Shown: one piece after another, positions 8,601 to 16,850 of the stretch
How the letters are laid out: every line of letters begins with the position of its first letter
Position numbering within the stretch: position 1 is the first letter of the stretch
From: Sphingomonas zeae
GTDB taxonomy: Bacteria; Pseudomonadota; Alphaproteobacteria; Sphingomonadales; Sphingomonadaceae
DNA: 64,000 nucleotides
Assembly (NCBI RefSeq): GCF_014197135.1
Contig: NZ_JACIFA010000007.1
Span: forward strand, 124,001-188,000
Reading direction: 5' to 3'
Notes under the pieces: model-generated
Seen by the model: only the letters and a program-made list of their open reading frames with translations
What the model was told of the DNA's origin: nothing
Databases searched by the model: none
Program-made: the position numbers and the translations under genes

Positions 8601-10294
8601 CGGATTACGACACCAGCCTCATCTCACCCGGCGGCGGCGTCTTCCCGCGTTCGGCCAAGACGATCCCGCTATCGGACGAAATCCGCGAGGCGCTGGGCAT
8701 CACCGCCACTTCGCTGGAGCCGACCGCGCTGATCTCGGCGATCCTGAAGGCCCCGGCCGACCTGCTCTGGTTCGGCGGTATCGGGACCTACATCAAGGCG
8801 GCGGCGGAGAATAACGTCCAGGTCGGTGATCCGGCGAACGACCGCCTGCGTGTCGATGCCGAGGATCTGCGCGTCACCGCCATCGGCGAGGGCGCCAATC
8901 TGGGCGTGACCCAAGCCGCGCGCATCGCCTTTGCCGAGCGCGGCGGGCGGATCAACACCGACTTCATCGACAATTCGGCGGGCGTCGACTGCTCGGATAA
9001 CGAGGTCAACATCAAGATCGCGCTCAACCGCGAGATGATCGAGGGCCGTCTGGCGGAGGGCGATCGCAACACGCTGCTCGCCTCGATGACCGATGACGTG
9101 GCGCATATCGTGCTGGAGGATAACCGCCTCCAGACGCTGGGCCTGTCGATCGCCGAGGCGGACGGCGCGGGCGCGATGCCGAGCTATGTCCGCGTCATCG
9201 AAATCTTCGAGAGCGCCGGGCGGCTCGACCGCGCGGTCGAGGGGCTGGGCAGCAACGACGTGCTGCTGCGGCGCGGGCAGGACGGCATCGCGCTGACCCG
9301 ACCCGAGCTGGCGGTGCTGCTGGCGACGGCCAAGCTGACCTTGCAGGACGCGATCGAGAACAGCGCGCTGGCGCTGGACGACGAATTGCGCCCCGATCTG
9401 CACGCCGCCTTCCCGCCCGCGATGCGAGAAGCATTCGGCGAGGCGATCGACCAGCATCGCCTGCGCGGCGAGATCGTCGCGACCAAGCTCGCCAACCGGA
9501 TCGTCAACCGGATGGGCATCCTCCATCCGTTCGAACTGGCGGAGGAGGAAGGCGCGGCGATGGCCGATATCGCGGCGATGTTCGTCGTGGTCGAGCGACT
9601 GTTCGACCTGCCCGCGCTGTGGACCGCGATCGAGACAGCGGCGATGCCGGAAGCGGCGCGCATCGCGCTGTTCGACGAGGTGGCGCGCGCGACTCGCTCG
9701 CAGATCGCCGATCTGTTGCGCGCCATGCCGGCGGGCACGGCCCCGGGCGCAGCGCTGGAGCGGTTGCAGCCGGGCATCGAGCGGCTGGCGGCGGAAACGC
9801 CCGCGCTGCTGCGCGACGAGGCCAAAGCGCAGAGCGCACGCGTCGTCGCCACGCTGGAGGAAGCCGGAGCTCCGGCCGATCTGGCGGCACAGGTGGTGCG
9901 CGTGTCCGAACTCGACGGTGCGGTGGGGCTGGCCGATCTGGGCCAGCGGCTGTCGCTGGACGAGACGCGGCTGACCCATGCCTTTACCCGTCTGGGTCAG
10001 GCGCTGGGCCTCGACTGGGCGCAGGGACAGGCGGCGCGGATCAACCCCAGCGATCCGTGGGAACGCCTGCTGATCGCCGGCCTCGCGCGCGATTTCCAGC
10101 AGCAGCGGCTCGACTTCCTCGGCCGGGCAGGCGCGACCGATCCTGAAGCGGCGGTCGAGGCGTGGCTGGAGCGCAATGCCGCACGGGTCGGCCAGTTCAA
10201 GGCGGTGATCGACCGCGCGCGCTTGGCCGCCCAGCCCAACGCCGCGATGCTGGCCCAGATCGCGGGGCAGGCGCGAGTGCTGCTGGGGCGGTAA
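5681..10294 (+). CDS. NAD-specific glutamate dehydrogenase, large (about 170 kDa) type
   Basis: This 1537-residue protein belongs to the large NAD-GDH family (about 1500-1600 residues), which catabolises glutamate to 2-oxoglutarate and ammonia in the cytoplasm. ACT-like regulatory segments occupy roughly the first half. The catalytic core follows, with GGLRWSDRRDDFRTEILGL near residue 746, GAKGGFYPK near 780, and the Rossmann region GCGDMSGDVFGNGMLLS near 915. The C-terminal 450 residues are helical. The ATG at 5681 gives the expected length. The gene stands alone; a long repeat-rich gap follows. Confidence 0.95.
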   Translation: MAPNMSHPMADAIAARLTQGALPAELQGFGPAEVAAAAAFVAGVAQQRALGEPSIALEPMSGDDTHRRMRLAIVNDDMPFLVDSIAAMVGADGIAIDRVIHPVLPVTRDAEGQLQAIGASGKSESFIYLEMERADARDRRGLIDDLRAVLADVRAAVVDWSGLQDALAADATTLGEKNGEGAALLLWFLNGKLTLLGHEKWFEDGRAAPALGIARTPHKVPLLADISRQRALDYFVEGGAAPLLLKSNAISTVHRSVPLDLVLVPVIEQGRVVGLSIHAGLWTSAALASPPHEVPVLRTRLAALQAKFGFDPRGHTGKALTHALTALPHDLVTAFPAEALEQLALTAMSLADRPRPELVLIRSVLQRHLFAFVWLPRDELTTARRVAIGDMLGEAANGSLLNWSIALEDGVVALIRYTIDLRQDGRLPDTAALSERLRKMVRGWMPDVEAALAEQVPAPRAARLALRWANGFPTNYRNVSDAAEAAADILRLSALEDENSRSVRLFPVQAGQDRQLKIYKLNGALPLSDAVPVLENFGFRVIGELPTRLRDDADPFVHDFIVETEATTEPKGAAVLEGAIAAVLEGAAENDAFNRLIVDVGLSPQAVVLFRAWFRYLRQAGLPYGLTTVVDALRRAPKLATALIERFTAAHDPKAKGDIAAADAAIAAGLDAVSAIDDDRILRSFRDMIAATLRTNAFAEAGKEALAFKLDSHKIPGLPAPLPWREVWVYSPRVEGIHLRAGPVARGGLRWSDRRDDFRTEILGLMKAQRVKNAVIVPTGAKGGFYPKQLPSPVTDRDGWAAEGKESYRVFIRALLSITDNIVEGAVVHPDGVRVLDGEDPYFVVAADKGTATFSDVANALALERGFWLGDAFASGGSQGYDHKAMGITAKGAWVSVQRHFAERGVDVQTQSIRVVGCGDMSGDVFGNGMLLSKAIKLVAAFDHRHIFLDPNPDPATSWDERARMFALPRSSWADYDTSLISPGGGVFPRSAKTIPLSDEIREALGITATSLEPTALISAILKAPADLLWFGGIGTYIKAAAENNVQVGDPANDRLRVDAEDLRVTAIGEGANLGVTQAARIAFAERGGRINTDFIDNSAGVDCSDNEVNIKIALNREMIEGRLAEGDRNTLLASMTDDVAHIVLEDNRLQTLGLSIAEADGAGAMPSYVRVIEIFESAGRLDRAVEGLGSNDVLLRRGQDGIALTRPELAVLLATAKLTLQDAIENSALALDDELRPDLHAAFPPAMREAFGEAIDQHRLRGEIVATKLANRIVNRMGILHPFELAEEEGAAMADIAAMFVVVERLFDLPALWTAIETAAMPEAARIALFDEVARATRSQIADLLRAMPAGTAPGAALERLQPGIERLAAETPALLRDEAKAQSARVVATLEEAGAPADLAAQVVRVSELDGAVGLADLGQRLSLDETRLTHAFTRLGQALGLDWAQGQAARINPSDPWERLLIAGLARDFQQQRLDFLGRAGATDPEAAVEAWLERNAARVGQFKAVIDRARLAAQPNAAMLAQIAGQARVLLGR

Positions 10295-10315
10295 GGGGGC
10301 AATCCCTCTTCTGTT

Positions 10316-10333
10316 CCCCGGCGAAGGCCGGGG
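10316..10333. repeat. short palindromic repeat (CCCCGGC family)
   Basis: CCCCGGC and GCCGGGG form a 7-bp stem around GAAG, followed by TCCAG. The same motif recurs as two inverted arms at 57891-57997. It lies 22 bp after the glutamate dehydrogenase stop and has no T-run, so I treat it as a dispersed repeat rather than a terminator. Confidence 0.6.
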
Positions 10334-10400
10334 TCCAGTTCCTGTTTCGTTGAAAGCGCGAGACGCCGCGTGGGAGGCTCCTTCCGCGCGGCGTTTCTTG

Positions 10401-10801
10401 TTCACGCGAAGCCGCGATGACGCGAAGATTGATTTCGCGCGGAGACGCGGAGGCGCGGAGAAGAATTGTTCGCGCAGAGGCGCGGAGGACGCAGAGAGGT
10501 TTAGAGCAGGATGACATTGACTTGAATCGGCGCAAGCCCCTCCCCTTCAGGGGAGGGGTTGGGGTGGGGCCTCACAACAGGCCGCACGCTGGCGGAAGCG
10601 CCCCACCCCCGGCCCCTCCCCTGAAGGGGAGGGGGAGTTCATCTCATGTCGTCCTGCTATAAAGCCGCGCGCAGCGCCCTCTATTCCTCAGCGCCCGAGA
10701 TAAGAGGGCCGCTGGCGCGGCGGGCGAGACACCTCCGCGCCTCCGCGCCTCCGCGCGAACCACCCTTCCTTCTTCTTCGCGTCCTCGCGGCTTCGCGTGA
10801 A
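10401..10801. repeat. large imperfect inverted repeat enclosing a second palindromic repeat
   Basis: The left arm (10401-10461) begins TTCACGCGAAGCCGCGATG and continues with units of the type GCGGAG. The right arm (10741-10801) is its near-perfect inverse, ending in GCGGCTTCGCGTGAA. Between them lies a full copy of the CCCCTCCCC family (about 10503-10667). The gap from 10295 to 10808 contains no credible gene and consists almost wholly of these nested repeats. Confidence 0.72.
10503..10667. repeat. palindromic repeat, CCCCTCCCCTTCAGGGG family
   Basis: Arms CCCCTCCCCTTCAGGGGAGG (10538 onward) and its inverse (to 10635) enclose GGTGGGGCC and GGCCGC segments. An outer pair of imperfect arms, AGCAGGATGACAT and ATGTCGTCCTGCT, brackets the block. 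The same nested plan recurs at 20000-20150, and a copy without the outer arms is at 43009-43168. Confidence 0.75.
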
Positions 10802-10808
10802 CCAAAAA

Positions 10809-12599
10809 TCAGATCGCCGCACACTTCTCCAGCAACCAGTCCCGATCCGCACCCTCCAGCTCCGACGCCAGAACCTCTGCAACCCGCGTATGATACGCAT
10901 TCAGCCAGTCCCGTTCCTCGACTGTCAGCAGGTCCGCCACGATCAGCGTCCGCTCGATTGGGCACAGGGTCAGCGTCTCGAAGCCCAGCATGTCGCGGTC
11001 CGCGCCCGCGATCTCGCGCGATTCGACCAGTACCAGATTCTCGATGCGGATGCCGTACTCGCCCGCCTTGTAATAACCCGGCTCGTTGGACAGCATCATC
11101 CCTGCGCGCAGCGGCTCCATTGCCGCCCCGCCGGGATAGTTGGGCGCGGCTATACGCTGCGGCCCCTCATGCACCGACAGATACGCGCCGACGCCGTGGC
11201 CGGTGCCGTGCGCGTAATCCAGCCCGACCTCCCAGAGCGGCCGCCGTGCCAGCGAATCCAGATGCCCGCCGAGCGTCCCGTCCGGGAAGACGGCGGTGGC
11301 CAGGCCGATATGCCCCTTCAGAACGCGGGTGAAGCGATCGCGCATCTCGTCCGTCGGCGCACCGATCGGCATGACGCGGGTGATGTCGGTGGTGCCATCC
11401 TGATACTGCCCGCCGGAATCAATTAGGAACAGCTGACCCAATTCGATCGCTGCGTTCGACTCCTCGGTGACGTGATAATGCGGGCTGGCGCCATGTGCGC
11501 CGGTGGCCGAAATGGTCGAGAAGCTGGTATCCTTGAGCAACCCGGTCGCCTCGCGGCACGCCAGCAATTGCGCGGCGGCGGACAGCTCGGTCTGGCCGCC
11601 CTTGGGGCACTCCAGTTCGACCCAGCGGAGGAAGCGCACCATCGCCGCGCCGTCACGGACCGAGGCGGCGCGGTGACCGGCGACCTCGGCAGGGTTCTTG
11701 ATCGCCTTGGTCAGCACAACCGGATCGCGAAGCGCCAGCACCTTGGCCCCGCCCGCCTCCAGTCCTAGCGCGATGGCAGCGACCGCACGCTCGGGGTCCG
11801 CGACCACCCGCTTGCCCGCAAAGCCGGTCAGATAGCCCGCGAACGCTGCGCGCTCGTGTAGCCGCACCGCATTGCCCAGATGCGCGCGGACCTCCGGCGT
11901 GATCTTCTCCGGCGCGATGAACAGGTCGGTCTCGCCATCCGCATGGACGATCGCATAGGACAGCGCGACCGGCGTATGCGCGACATCGGTGCCGCGCACG
12001 TTAAGCGTCCAGGCGATCGAATCCAGGGCCGACAGCACCACCGCGTCGGCACGTTGCTCGGTCAGCCATTCGCCGATCCGCGCACGCTTGGCCGCCGAGC
12101 TTTCGCCCGCCACCGCCTCATCCTGCACCGTCAACACGGCGGCCGAGGGGGCGGGACGGTCGGTCCAGATCGCGTCGATCGGATTGGCCGTGACGGCGAC
12201 CAGTTCGGCCTCGCGATCGGCCAGCGCGGCCGCCATATCGGCGACCTGCTGGCGCGTGTGCAGCCACGGGTCATAGCCGATCCGCTGCCCCGCCGCCGTC
12301 TCGCGGCCCAGCCAGGCGGCCACGCTGTCCTGCGGCACGGGGATATAGGCATAGTCGTCGCCCGACACCTGCTCGCGCACCTGCAGCGTATAGCGTCCGT
12401 CGGTGAAGATCGCCGCCTTGTCGCGAAGCACCACCGCCGACCCCGCCGACCCGCCAAACCCGGTCAGCCAGCCCAGCCGCTGCGCATAGTCGCCGACATA
12501 TTCGCTCATATGCTCGTCGGTCAGCGGCACGACGAAACCGTCGAGCCCTTGCGCGGCCAGTTCGGCACGGAGAGCGGTGAGGCGGGCGGAATAGGACAT
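10809..12599 (-). CDS. pepP: Xaa-Pro aminopeptidase, M24B (aminopeptidase P) family
   Basis: This 596-residue cytoplasmic metallopeptidase has the three-domain form of aminopeptidase P. Two creatinase-like N-terminal domains occupy about 1-310 and the pita-bread catalytic domain about 310-540. The five metal ligands can be placed: two Asp in FLIDSGGQYQDGTTDITRV (near 393 and 404), His in GTGHGVGAYLSVHEGP (near 467), Glu in LSNEPGYY (near 505) and Glu in GIRIENLVLV (near 519). It removes N-terminal residues preceding proline. A short C-terminal domain follows. It is divergent from the GH43-like gene. Confidence 0.95.
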   Translation of the reverse strand: MSYSARLTALRAELAAQGLDGFVVPLTDEHMSEYVGDYAQRLGWLTGFGGSAGSAVVLRDKAAIFTDGRYTLQVREQVSGDDYAYIPVPQDSVAAWLGRETAAGQRIGYDPWLHTRQQVADMAAALADREAELVAVTANPIDAIWTDRPAPSAAVLTVQDEAVAGESSAAKRARIGEWLTEQRADAVVLSALDSIAWTLNVRGTDVAHTPVALSYAIVHADGETDLFIAPEKITPEVRAHLGNAVRLHERAAFAGYLTGFAGKRVVADPERAVAAIALGLEAGGAKVLALRDPVVLTKAIKNPAEVAGHRAASVRDGAAMVRFLRWVELECPKGGQTELSAAAQLLACREATGLLKDTSFSTISATGAHGASPHYHVTEESNAAIELGQLFLIDSGGQYQDGTTDITRVMPIGAPTDEMRDRFTRVLKGHIGLATAVFPDGTLGGHLDSLARRPLWEVGLDYAHGTGHGVGAYLSVHEGPQRIAAPNYPGGAAMEPLRAGMMLSNEPGYYKAGEYGIRIENLVLVESREIAGADRDMLGFETLTLCPIERTLIVADLLTVEERDWLNAYHTRVAEVLASELEGADRDWLLEKCAAI

Positions 12600-12706
12600 G
12601 GTACGGCCTGACAGAAATGGAAACGGGGCCGGTCTAGCCCCCCGCCAGCACAGCGTCGAGCCCGTCGGGCCTTGCCGAATTTGTCAGACGATATACGGTC
12701 GGAGCC

Positions 12707-13828
12707 ATGGCAGCGAGCGAGGTTTCCGTGACGATCGATCGGCGAAGCATCCTGTTGGGGGCAAGCGCGGCGGCGCTGATCGGTGGCATGGCGCGCGCTG
12801 CCCAGCCCGACGCCTTTGACCCCGGCGAGGTGTGGAACGATGTCAGCGGCGTCGCGATCAATGCGCATGGCGGCGGCCTGCTGCGTCATGGCGGACGCTG
12901 GTGGTGGCATGGCGAGCACAAGACGGCAGGCGAGGCGGGCAATACCGCGCTGGTCGGCGTCCATGCCTATAGCTCGGCCGATCTGGTGAACTGGCGCGAC
13001 GAGGGCATCGCGCTGCCCGTATCGGACGATCCGGCAAGCCCGATCACGCGCGGCTGCATCCTGGAGCGGCCCAAGGTCGTCTATAACCGCCGCACCCGCC
13101 AATTCGTGATGTGGTTCCATCTGGAGCTGAAGGGGCGCGGGTACGGCGCGGCGCAGGCGGGCGTCGCGGTTGCCGATCGACCGCAGGGGCCGTTCCGTTT
13201 CCTGCACGCTGGCCGCGTCAATCCGGGCATCTGGCCCGCCAATGCGACGGCCGAGGACAAGGCGCCGGACACCACCCTGGCCCGCGACTTTTCGGGCGGG
13301 CAGATGGCGCGTGACATGACGATCTTCGTCGATGGCGACACCGCCTGGCATATCTATGCCTCGGAGGAGAATGCGACGCTCCAGATCGCGCGGCTTGCGC
13401 CCGACTGGACCCGACATGACGGCTATTATGTCCGCGCGTTGCCCGATGGCGGCAACGAGGCCCCAGCGCTCTTCAAGACCAAGGGGCGCTATTACATGTT
13501 CGCCTCCGGCCTGACGGGATGGCGGCCCAATCCGGGGCGGGTCTATGTCGCGGACAAGGTGACGGGGCCGTGGCGCCCGCTGGGAAATCCGGTGCGCGGA
13601 AGCGAGGAGGACCGGAAGACGACCTTCCATTCGCAGTCCACCTTCGTCCTGCCGCTGCCGCCGGAGCGACCGGGAGCGGAACCACGCTTCATCTTCATGG
13701 CCGATCGCTGGCGGCCGGAAATTGCGATCGACGGACGCTATGTCTGGCTGCCGGTGGAATGGGAGGGCGAGACCCCGGTGCTGCGCTGGCGCGATCGCTG
13801 GACGCTGGTGGATGGCTGGAAGGCCTGA
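12707..13828 (+). CDS. glycoside hydrolase family 43-like protein, Tat-exported
   Basis: This 373-residue protein begins with a twin-arginine signal, DRRSILLGASAAALIGGMAR, cleaved after an ARA-A site near residue 33. The mature part has five-bladed propeller features of GH43-like enzymes, such as AINAHGGGLLRHGGRWWWHG, HAYSSADLVNWRDEGIAL and YYMFASGLTGWRPNPGRVY. This pattern is closest to exo-beta-1,3-galactanase-like members, which trim arabinogalactan side chains in the periplasm or outside the cell. The exact substrate cannot be read from sequence. No TonB receptor or other polysaccharide genes lie next to it, which is unusual. The start at 12707 keeps about ten residues before the RR motif; the GTG at 12728 would begin two residues before it. 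Confidence 0.78.
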   Translation: MAASEVSVTIDRRSILLGASAAALIGGMARAAQPDAFDPGEVWNDVSGVAINAHGGGLLRHGGRWWWHGEHKTAGEAGNTALVGVHAYSSADLVNWRDEGIALPVSDDPASPITRGCILERPKVVYNRRTRQFVMWFHLELKGRGYGAAQAGVAVADRPQGPFRFLHAGRVNPGIWPANATAEDKAPDTTLARDFSGGQMARDMTIFVDGDTAWHIYASEENATLQIARLAPDWTRHDGYYVRALPDGGNEAPALFKTKGRYYMFASGLTGWRPNPGRVYVADKVTGPWRPLGNPVRGSEEDRKTTFHSQSTFVLPLPPERPGAEPRFIFMADRWRPEIAIDGRYVWLPVEWEGETPVLRWRDRWTLVDGWKA

Positions 13829-14159
13829 CGTCCGCACGCGCTGAACGACGTTGAGCGCACGCACCGAGGGTGCGGCACCGGCCCCCTGATACGGCTTTGC
13901 GGGATCGGCCTTCAGCCCCGGCCAAATCGGGGGACCGGCACTGACGCACCACCTCACGCATCCGGCATAACGTCGCGGCATCGAGACCAAGGCCCTTCAG
14001 CCAGCGCCCGCTCCTATGCTCCTCGCCGAGTTCGCCCAGGTCGGCAACGGCGTGGCCGATCGTCATCCGGTTGGCCGGCCCCCCTACGCCCGGCGACAAG
14101 GAGAGGCGCCGCTTTGACTCATCATTCTGTCCGCGTCATCGGATCAGGAGCGCGGGGGC
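13829..14159. other. non-coding gap, no supported gene
   Basis: Several overlapping open frames cross this 330-bp stretch, but none resembles a known family and each one runs into the 3' end of the GH43-like gene as an antisense shadow. No RNA gene or clear repeat is recognised. Confidence 0.5.
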
Positions 14160-14336
14160 TTAGCGGGAAGGACGGGACTTCACCAATGCGATGATCGAGA
14201 GGGAGCAGGCGGCGATAGCGAGCACGAACCCGCCCAATGCCGCCCATAGGCCGACCGTCAGGCCGCCCAGCCAGCCGCCGATCACCAGACCGATCAACGG
14301 CAGGATGAACAGCAACAGGCATCCGATCACGACCAT
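14160..14336 (-). CDS. small two-helix membrane protein, unknown function
   Basis: Starting at the ATG at 14336, this encodes 58 residues that are almost entirely two hydrophobic helices: MVVIGCLLLFILPLIGLVIG and WAALGGFVLAIAACSLSIIA, ending KSRPSR. The short basic tail suggests a cytoplasmic C-terminus. Longer readings upstream add an arginine-rich segment that overlaps the tRNA-Gln region and are unlikely. It lies just downstream of tRNA-Gln on the same strand. No function can be assigned. Confidence 0.6.
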   Translation of the reverse strand: MVVIGCLLLFILPLIGLVIGGWLGGLTVGLWAALGGFVLAIAACSLSIIALVKSRPSR

Positions 14337-14445
14337 GACGGGGTCAACTGTGCCGCGCCGCGCCCGGTTCCGCGCGGAATCAGCAACGAAACCCGCGTCA
14401 CGCGATCGGCGACGGGGCGAAGAAACCGGCCATGTCAGGAAAATC

Positions 14446-14519
14446 TGGATGCCCCGTGAGGATTCGAACCTCAATTAACGGAGTCAGAGTCCGTGGTCTT
14501 ACCTTTAGACGACGGGGCA
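14446..14519 (-). tRNA. tRNA-Gln (anticodon CTG)
   Basis: On the reverse strand the acceptor TGCCCCG pairs with CGGGGCA. The anticodon stem ACGGA/TCCGT encloses loop CTCTGAC with anticodon CTG, the T-arm holds GGTTCGAATCC, and CCA is encoded. The weak first pair (U at position 1) is normal for bacterial tRNA-Gln. It reads CAG codons. Confidence 0.96.
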
Positions 14520-14534
14520 TCGAACAGGGGCGTG

Positions 14535-14563
14535 CCTCTAGGCGGGCGAATCAACGGTGTCAA
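14535..14563 (-). promoter_or_regulatory. sigma-70 promoter of tRNA-Gln
   Basis: Reading toward the tRNA on the reverse strand, TTGACA (14558-14563) and TAGAGG (14535-14540) are separated by exactly 17 bp. The tRNA 5' end follows 15 bp later. This is a near-consensus housekeeping promoter, stronger than any other visible in the window. Confidence 0.7.
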
Positions 14564-14690
14564 CCCGATTTCCGCAATGGTGCCCGTCGCGCGTCTTGTC
14601 GCGGCGGTGCCGACTCGCTACCTTGATGCTCAAGCACCGGCGAACACTCATGTTCGTGACGGATAGAACAGAATAAAGCGAGATACGGCG

Positions 14691-15734
14691 ATGGGGGATG
14701 TTCCCACCCGAAGGCCGTACCGGCAGGCCAAGCCCCCTGCCCGTCCGGCACCCCCCCGGCCCCAGCGTGGCCGGTGGTCGGATGCGCAGGCCTATGCCGC
14801 GCTCGACCTTGGTACCAACAATTGCCGGCTGCTGATCGCGCGGCCGCAGGGCGGCGGCTTTGCGGTCGTCGACGCCTTTTCGCGGATCGTCCGGCTGGGC
14901 GAGGGGCTGGCGACGACCGGCCGCCTGTCCGACGCCGCGATCGACCGCACCATCGCCGCGCTGCGCGTCTGCGCCGACAAGCTGAAGCGCCGCAACGTCA
15001 CTTTGTCGCGCGCCGTCGCGACCGAAGCGTGTCGCCGCGCCGCCAACGGCCCCGCCTTCATCGCGCGCGCGCTGGCCGAGACGGGGATCCATCTGGACAT
15101 CATCTCGGCCGAGGAAGAGGCGCGGCTGGCGGTGCTCGGCTGTCATGCGCTGATCGAGCCGGGCGAGGACCCCGCGCTGATCTTCGACATTGGCGGCGGC
15201 TCGACCGAGCTGGTGCTGGTCGACACGCATGGACCTGCCCCGCGCATCCTCGACTGGCATTCGGCGCCCTGGGGCGTCGTGTCGCTGACCGAAAGCGCGG
15301 GCGGTGGCGAGGGCGAGGCCGGGCGGTTGGCCGCCTATGCCCGGATGCGCGACATCGTCGCGGACAGCTTCGCCGACTTCGCCGCGCGCCTGCCGAGGAA
15401 CCTCAAGCGCCCCCGGCTGCTCGGCACCAGCGGCACGGTGACGACTTTGGGCAGTGTCCATCTGGGGCTCAGCCATTATGACCGCAACGCCGTCGACGGG
15501 CTGATCGTGCCCACGGCCGCGATGCGCGCGATCAGCGCCGATCTGTCGCGCAAGAGCCTGTCCGCGCGCGGCAAGGTGGCGTGCATCGGTCCTGAACGCG
15601 CCGATCTGGTGGTGGCGGGCTGCGCCATCCTGGAGACGATATTGGACCTCTGGCCCGCCGAGCGGCTAGGGATCGCCGACCGCGGGATTCGCGAGGGAAT
15701 CCTGCGCCGTTTGATGGGAATCGCCAGACCGTGA
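14691..15734 (+). CDS. Ppx/GppA family phosphatase
   Basis: This 347-residue protein belongs to the ASKHA-fold Ppx/GppA family, which hydrolyses polyphosphate or pppGpp. After a basic, proline-rich N-terminal tail (about 1-32) come the phosphate-1 loop YAALDLGTNNCRLLI, the catalytic EEEARLAVLG segment and the phosphate-2 loop IFDIGGGSTELVLV. It is shorter than E. coli Ppx (about 510) and lacks the C-terminal HD-like region, which matches alphaproteobacterial homologs. The stop overlaps the GTG of rlmE, so the two form an operon. Polyphosphatase versus pppGpp phosphatase cannot be decided here. Confidence 0.9.
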   Translation: MGDVPTRRPYRQAKPPARPAPPRPQRGRWSDAQAYAALDLGTNNCRLLIARPQGGGFAVVDAFSRIVRLGEGLATTGRLSDAAIDRTIAALRVCADKLKRRNVTLSRAVATEACRRAANGPAFIARALAETGIHLDIISAEEEARLAVLGCHALIEPGEDPALIFDIGGGSTELVLVDTHGPAPRILDWHSAPWGVVSLTESAGGGEGEAGRLAAYARMRDIVADSFADFAARLPRNLKRPRLLGTSGTVTTLGSVHLGLSHYDRNAVDGLIVPTAAMRAISADLSRKSLSARGKVACIGPERADLVVAGCAILETILDLWPAERLGIADRGIREGILRRLMGIARP

Positions 15735-16426
15735 GCAGAGGCAATGCAGGGCTGCACCAGCGCGTGCGCACCGCCCGGAAGCGCACCGCCCAATCGACCC
15801 GCTGGCTCGAGCGCCAGCTGAACGACCCTTATGTCCGCCGCGCCAAGGCGGAGGGGTATCGCAGCCGCGCCGCGTACAAGCTGATCGAGCTGGACGAGCG
15901 CTTCGGCTTCCTGCGCGGCAAGAAGCGGATCATCGACCTCGGACTGGCACCGGGCGGCTGGAGCCAGGTGGTACGGCGGCAGGTGCCGAACGCCAGCGTG
16001 GTCGGCATCGACCTGTTGCCGGTCGATCCGATCGACGGCGTCACCATCTTCGAGATGGACTTCATGGACGACGCCGCGCCCGATCGCCTGATGGAGGCGC
16101 TGGGCGGCGCACCGGACCTGGTGATGTCGGACATGGCGGCCAACACCGTCGGCCATCCGCAGACCGATGCGCTGCGCACCATGGCGCTGGTCGAAACCGC
16201 CTTCGCCTTCGCCTGCGACGTGCTGTCGCCCGGCGGCGTGTTCGTGTCGAAGGTCTTTGCGGGCGGCGCCGATTCGCAACTGGTCGCCGAGATGAAGCGC
16301 CACTTCGCCACCGTGAAACACGCCAAGCCGCCGTCGAGCCGCAAGGGTTCGGTGGAATGGTTCGTGGTGGCGCAGGGGTTCAAGGGGCGCAAGGCGACGG
16401 TGGTGGAGGATGATTCAGAAGCCTGA
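15731..16426 (+). CDS. rlmE: 23S rRNA 2'-O-methyltransferase RlmE (FtsJ)
   Basis: This 231-residue protein methylates the 2'-OH of U2552 in the A-loop of 23S rRNA, a late step in large-subunit assembly. The SAM site IIDLGLAPGGWSQVV and a K-D-K-E catalytic set are visible: Lys in RAAYKLIELDERF, Asp in LVMSDMAANTVGH, Lys in GGVFVSKVFAGG and Glu in SVEWFVVAQGFKG. It starts with GTG inside the stop of the phosphatase gene (GTGA overlap), showing translational coupling. The N-terminus is basic, as expected for an rRNA binder. Confidence 0.95.
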   Translation: MSRGNAGLHQRVRTARKRTAQSTRWLERQLNDPYVRRAKAEGYRSRAAYKLIELDERFGFLRGKKRIIDLGLAPGGWSQVVRRQVPNASVVGIDLLPVDPIDGVTIFEMDFMDDAAPDRLMEALGGAPDLVMSDMAANTVGHPQTDALRTMALVETAFAFACDVLSPGGVFVSKVFAGGADSQLVAEMKRHFATVKHAKPPSSRKGSVEWFVVAQGFKGRKATVVEDDSEA

Positions 16427-16476
16427 GGGTGGGGCGGCGGGGTCCGCTGTCGCGCCATTGCGGACACAGCGTTTCC

Positions 16477-16701
16477 ATGATCAAAAGCCTGATGCCCGAC
16501 GCGCCAATCAAGACGGATATTGATCAACGTCCCTTCCAAAGTCGCCGGATCAGCGGCCCGTTAATGCTTGGCCTGTTGACCGTGCCGTTAGTGTTCGGGT
16601 GGTTCCTGGCTCGGCGAGGATATGGGAACAGCACGAGAATAATCGTTTCCGTCTATGCCTCGCTGGGGCTGGCTGGCTCGATCTTGTCTTCTTTGGGATA
16701 G
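16477..16701 (+). CDS. small membrane protein, unknown function
   Basis: From the ATG at 16477 this reads 74 residues: a polar stretch (MIKSLMPDAPIKTDIDQRPF), then GPLMLGLLTVPLVFGWFLAR and IIVSVYASLGLAGSILSSLG, two probable membrane helices. The local base composition is less GC-rich than in neighbouring genes and the codon choice is less biased, which could mean transfer or simply weak selection. It follows rlmE by 50 bp. No family is recognised, so treat it as hypothetical. Confidence 0.5.
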   Translation: MIKSLMPDAPIKTDIDQRPFQSRRISGPLMLGLLTVPLVFGWFLARRGYGNSTRIIVSVYASLGLAGSILSSLG

Positions 16702-16747
16702 CTGCGTTGTCAGATTCCCATCCGGGCAGACCGCCTGTTCCCACCCC

Positions 16748-16837
16748 CCGTTCAGCCTGAGCGCAGTCGAAGGCCACGGGATAACGCGTGCCGCATAGGT
16801 CCGGGACGTGCACTTCGACTTCGCTCTGTGCGAACGG
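16748..16837. repeat. palindromic repeat, GTTCAGCCTGAGCG family
   Basis: Left arm CCGTTCAGCCTGAGCGCAG then TCGAAGG; right arm CACTTCGACTTCGCT, a short variable stretch, then GAACGG. Related copies lie at 25206-25290, 31153-31283, 35441-35519 and 57770-57856. Confidence 0.7.
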
Positions 16838-16850
16838 AGGGAAGCACCCT

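Noticed and set aside
10295..10808. CRISPR array, because of the repeated GCGGAG-like units
   Set aside because: Units are short, adjacent and uneven with no spacers of constant length, and the arms are inverted copies of each other.
12521..14099. Reverse-strand frames running out of the GH43-like gene into 13829-14099
   Set aside because: Both overlapping frames resemble no family and mostly mirror the GH43-like gene; the free part is too short to judge.
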